The translations under genes were made by a program, and so were the position numbers. This document shows, one piece after another, positions 61,433-64,000 of a stretch of 64,000 nucleotides of DNA. Below the pieces are notes generated by a model. That model made no database searches, was not told the DNA's origin, and saw nothing but the letters and a program-made list of their open reading frames with translations. Each line of letters opens with the position of its first letter. The stretch's first letter is position 1. Source of the stretch: Methylobacterium radiotolerans JCM 2831 (GTDB lineage: Bacteria > Pseudomonadota > Alphaproteobacteria > Rhizobiales > Beijerinckiaceae); NCBI RefSeq assembly GCF_000019725.1, contig NC_010505.1, positions 1,520,001-1,584,000 on the forward strand, written 5' to 3'.

Positions 61433-63159
61433 CCGACGCCAACGCCGCCCCGGGCTACGACACCGACGTGATCGTCGTGGGCGCGGGCCCCATCGGCCTG
61501 ACCGCGGGCTGCGCCCTGCGCCATCACGGCGTGTCGTGCCTGCTCCTCGAGCAGCGCACGGAGGTCAGGGCGTACTCGCGGGCCAACAACCTCTGGGCCC
61601 GCCCGCAGGAGCTGCTCGCCGGCATCGGCCTGCGCGACGCCCTGGCGGAGAACGCCTACGCGGTCCGCACCATCAACTTCTTCGTCGACGGCGCGCCGAC
61701 GACGCCCATCCCCATCGCCGACGTCGCCAGCCCCCATCCCGACGTCCTCTACAGCGGGCAGGACGTGATCGAGCGGACCCTGATCGACGCGTTCGAGGCC
61801 CGCGGCGGCCGGCTGGAGCGGGGCTGCACGGTCACCGGCATCGACCAGGACGGGGCAGGGGTCACCGTGACCCTCCGGCGGGGCGCGGACGGGCCGGAGA
61901 CGCGGCTGCGCGCCCGCTACTGCGTGGCCGCCGACGGGGCCCGGAGCACGGTCCGCGCCCGGCTCGGCCTGGATTTCGAGCCCGAGCGGCTCGCGGGCTG
62001 CATGAACCGGCAGGTCGACGCCCGGCTGTCCTGGCGGCGCGGCTCCGAGCCGGACCAGCTCTGGTTCTTCTACTACCCGCGCGGCTTCGCCGGCATCATG
62101 CCGGTCTGGGGCGGCTACCACCGGCTGTTCTTCCTGGCCGACGACGCCGGCGTGCCGGACCGCGACCCGACGCTCGACGAGATCCAGGCGCTCGCCCGAG
62201 AGGTGACCGGCGACGAGACCCTCACCCTGAGCGACCCGCAATGGCTCACCCACAGCCGCTTCGCCTACGGGGTCTCCCCCGGCTACGCGCGGGGCCGCGT
62301 GTTCCTGGCGGGCGATGCCGGGCACCTGTCCCTGCCGATCGGCGGCCAGGGCATGAATGCCGGCCTCCACGACGCGGTCGAGATCGCGTGGCGGCTGGCC
62401 ATGACCCTGCGGGGCGAGGCGGCGCCCGCCATCCTCGACTCCTACGACGGCGAGCGCGGCGGCGAGCACGCCCGGCTGAGCGCCCAGCAGGTGCGCGGGT
62501 TCCGGTGGACCGTCTACCGCGGCGCCGTCACCGACACGGTGCTGGGGCTGGCCGCGAAGGCGCTGCCGAACCTGGGCTCCCTGCTGCAGGGGACGGACGA
62601 CATGCAGCAGATGGGCGTCGCCTATCCCGGGAGCCTCCTGAACGCGGATCACCTGTCCGGCCTGGCGGACCTGGGACACCTGCTGCGGCCGGGGCCGAAG
62701 CCGGGCCAGCGCGCGCCGGACGCGCCGGTGACGCGGGACGGGGCGCGCACGCGCCTGTTCCCGTTCCTCTACAACCCGGACGGATGGACGACGGGCTGGG
62801 CGCTCCTGTGCTTCGACGGACGCTCCCCCGAGGCGGCCCCCGCCCTTCAGGAGGCGGTCCGGGCCGTCGCGCCCTGGCCCTGGCTGCGGCCGCGGCTCGT
62901 CCTCGCCGGCCCCCTGATCGCGGCGGGGGCGGTGCCCGTCCTGTCGGACCTCGACGGCCGGGCGCACGGCGCCTACGGGCTGGAGGGCCGGCCGGCGCTC
63001 GTGCTGGTGCGCCCGGACGGGCACATCGCCTTCCGGAGCGGCGCGGACCGGACCGACCGCCTGGTCGCGTATTGCCGCGCGCTCTTCGACGCGGCGGACC
63101 GCGCGGCCGGGGACGCGGCCGGGGACGCGGCGCGGCCGGAGGCGGCTTGCGCCGGGTGA
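61429..63159 (+). CDS. FAD-dependent aromatic monooxygenase (PheA/TfdB type)
   Basis: 576 residues. Class A flavoprotein hydroxylase. GXGXXG motif VGAGPIGLTAGCALRHHG, DG motif CVAADGARSTVR, and GD motif VFLAGDAGHLSLPIGGQGMN followed by GLHDAVEIAWRLAM. A C-terminal thioredoxin-like domain (from about 440) ends YGLEGRPALVLVRPDGHIAF, as in phenol 2-monooxygenase and MhpA-like enzymes. It probably hydroxylates a phenolic or polyketide-like compound with NAD(P)H and O2. Translationally coupled to the MarR gene, so substrate-induced derepression is likely. The last residues contain a 12-base repeat (AAGDAAGDAA). Confidence 0.92.
   Translation: MTDANAAPGYDTDVIVVGAGPIGLTAGCALRHHGVSCLLLEQRTEVRAYSRANNLWARPQELLAGIGLRDALAENAYAVRTINFFVDGAPTTPIPIADVASPHPDVLYSGQDVIERTLIDAFEARGGRLERGCTVTGIDQDGAGVTVTLRRGADGPETRLRARYCVAADGARSTVRARLGLDFEPERLAGCMNRQVDARLSWRRGSEPDQLWFFYYPRGFAGIMPVWGGYHRLFFLADDAGVPDRDPTLDEIQALAREVTGDETLTLSDPQWLTHSRFAYGVSPGYARGRVFLAGDAGHLSLPIGGQGMNAGLHDAVEIAWRLAMTLRGEAAPAILDSYDGERGGEHARLSAQQVRGFRWTVYRGAVTDTVLGLAAKALPNLGSLLQGTDDMQQMGVAYPGSLLNADHLSGLADLGHLLRPGPKPGQRAPDAPVTRDGARTRLFPFLYNPDGWTTGWALLCFDGRSPEAAPALQEAVRAVAPWPWLRPRLVLAGPLIAAGAVPVLSDLDGRAHGAYGLEGRPALVLVRPDGHIAFRSGADRTDRLVAYCRALFDAADRAAGDAAGDAARPEAACAG
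63103..63126. repeat. 12-nt tandem repeat, 2 units, near 3' end of monooxygenase
   Basis: Two perfect units of gcggccggggac near the end of the monooxygenase gene encode AAGD-AAGD. Confidence 0.85.
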
Positions 63160-63259
63160 GGGCGGCGGGGGGCCGCGGCCCCGAGGGCCGCCCCCGGGGC
63201 GCCCCTCGTCCCGCCGCCGCGCCCCGGCCGCCCGCGACGGGCACCGACATCGCGGCGCC

Positions 63260-64000
63260 TCACGGATCCGGCCGGCTGCCGGACAGGCGCAGGGCGGCGG
63301 CCTCCCGGTAGGCGCGGGGCGACAGGCCGTGGCGGTCCTTGAAGCGCCGCGCGAAATGGGCCTGGCTCGCGAAGCCGCACTCGTAGGCCACGACGCCGAT
63401 CGGGCGGTGCAGGCTGACCGGATCGGAGAGGCGCCTGGCCGCGGCCGCGAGGCGGCGCTCCCAGATCCAGTCAGAGATGTGCTGGCCGCGCTCGTGGAAC
63501 AGCTCCTGGAGCCGGCGCAGGGACACGCCCATCGCGGCGGCGAGCCGGGGCGGATCGAGGGACGGATCGCCGAGATTCGCCTCGACATGGGCCTTGGCGC
63601 GCTGGACGACGACGCTGCCGTGCAGGGTACGCGGCACCTCCCGGGCCATCCGCTCGGCGAGGGCGGCCACGATCAGATCGACGCCGATGGCCGCCATGCG
63701 CTCGGCCGTCTCGGGAGAGAGCCGCCGGTTCACCCGGAGCAGATCCCCGAAGAAGGTCGTCACCAGCCGGGTCGTCGCCGATTCGGCGGTCATCGTCAGG
63801 GCCGCGAACAGCCGAGCCGGCCCGAGCACGCCCTCGAGGCGCTCCCGCGGCAGGGCCATGACCAGGGTCTGGCCATCCGTGCGCGCGTCCAGCACGCCCG
63901 GGTGATGGTCGACGACGGTGAAGTCTCCGGCGCCCTGCAGCGCCTCGCGACCGTGCTGCTGGAAGGTCGACGACCCGGCGAGGCGGAAATTCACGCGGAT
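63260..64000 (-). CDS. AraC-family transcriptional regulator, N-terminus cut by window edge
   Basis: 246 residues visible; the frame stays open to the last base and the family needs about 60-80 more residues, so the start lies beyond 64000. The N-terminal part (NFRLAGSSTFQQHGREALQG, DFTVVDHHPGVLDART) belongs to the AraC-binding-like domain, then the double HTH: LDPPRLAAAMGVSLRRLQEL, FHERGQHISDWIWERRLAAA and VAYECGFASQAHFARRFKDR. The GQHISDWIWERRL motif is typical of AraC regulators of aromatic or aliphatic catabolism. It converges on the monooxygenase gene; whether it controls it is unknown. Confidence 0.92.
   Translation of the reverse strand: MRVNFRLAGSSTFQQHGREALQGAGDFTVVDHHPGVLDARTDGQTLVMALPRERLEGVLGPARLFAALTMTAESATTRLVTTFFGDLLRVNRRLSPETAERMAAIGVDLIVAALAERMAREVPRTLHGSVVVQRAKAHVEANLGDPSLDPPRLAAAMGVSLRRLQELFHERGQHISDWIWERRLAAAARRLSDPVSLHRPIGVVAYECGFASQAHFARRFKDRHGLSPRAYREAAALRLSGSRPDP

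Noticed and set aside
63160..63259. Small gene between the monooxygenase and the AraC regulator
   Set aside because: Open frames exist but consist of proline/arginine/glycine runs without a ribosome binding site.

Overview
This window is chromosomal DNA from a very GC-rich alphaproteobacterium, most likely Methylobacterium or a close relative. The basis is the pervasive G/C third codon positions, the ntrY-ntrX-hfq-hflX gene order, the aerobic cobalamin genes (cobU, cobO, cobQ, cobC, cobD), an rlpA-dacC-tmk-holB cell-envelope and replication block, a general-stress-type envelope cluster and a CtrA-like site. I see no rRNA operon, insertion sequence, prophage or CRISPR array. Two tRNA genes are present: tRNA-Glu(UUC) and tRNA-Sec (selC).

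Layout. (1) 1-12.96 kb holds a long, tightly packed, largely unnamed operon on the plus strand. It begins with a truncated AAA+ gene and a membrane-anchored protein carrying two nearly identical CbxX/CfqX-type AAA+ modules. Three Sel1-like repeat proteins follow, two of them clearly membrane anchored, then a run of exported proteins, some in paralogous pairs and one of LprI type. A set of minus-strand genes (an exported protein, small membrane proteins, a Tat-exported FAD oxidoreductase) faces it. (2) 14.7-23.5 kb: tRNA-Glu, cobU-cobO-cobQ, an MFS carrier, a D-2-hydroxyacid dehydrogenase, divergent cobD/cobC whose start codons overlap, and a second MFS carrier. (3) 23.8-27.3 kb: malonyl-CoA decarboxylase and malonyl-CoA synthetase (malonate use). 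(4) 27.5-29.8 kb: four small envelope proteins behind a probable EcfG promoter. (5) 30.2-36.4 kb: otsA, glgX, prs, small proteins, selC. (6) 36.5-43.8 kb: ntrY-ntrX, hfq, hflX and a class III adenylate cyclase. (7) 44.0-47.2 kb: an ABC importer of the putative selenate type with a double-length fused permease, about 8 kb from selC. (8) 47.3-53.3 kb: a siderophore receptor, an exported alpha/beta hydrolase whose nucleophile serine appears to be glycine, and an acyl-CoA synthetase. (9) 53.4-55.4 kb: a PAS protein divergent from a small ParA ATPase plus ribbon-helix-helix partner, separated by an AT-rich control region with a perfect TTAA-N7-TTAA site. (10) 55.9-60.7 kb: rlpA, D-Ala-D-Ala carboxypeptidase, tmk, holB. 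(11) 60.8-64 kb: a MarR regulator with an 18-bp perfect palindrome upstream, an FAD monooxygenase and a truncated AraC regulator.

Two sequence-level themes stand out. Short tandem repeats, mostly with 12-nt units and otherwise 13, 14 or 15 nt, occur at about twenty places, very often at the first or last codons of genes. In front of holB a 14-nt repeat builds a staircase of four five-codon reading frames, each stopping on the start codon of the next. The most likely undescribed system is the AAA+/Sel1/exported-protein operon in the first 11 kb. The ParA/RHH pair with its cell-cycle-type control region is the second candidate.
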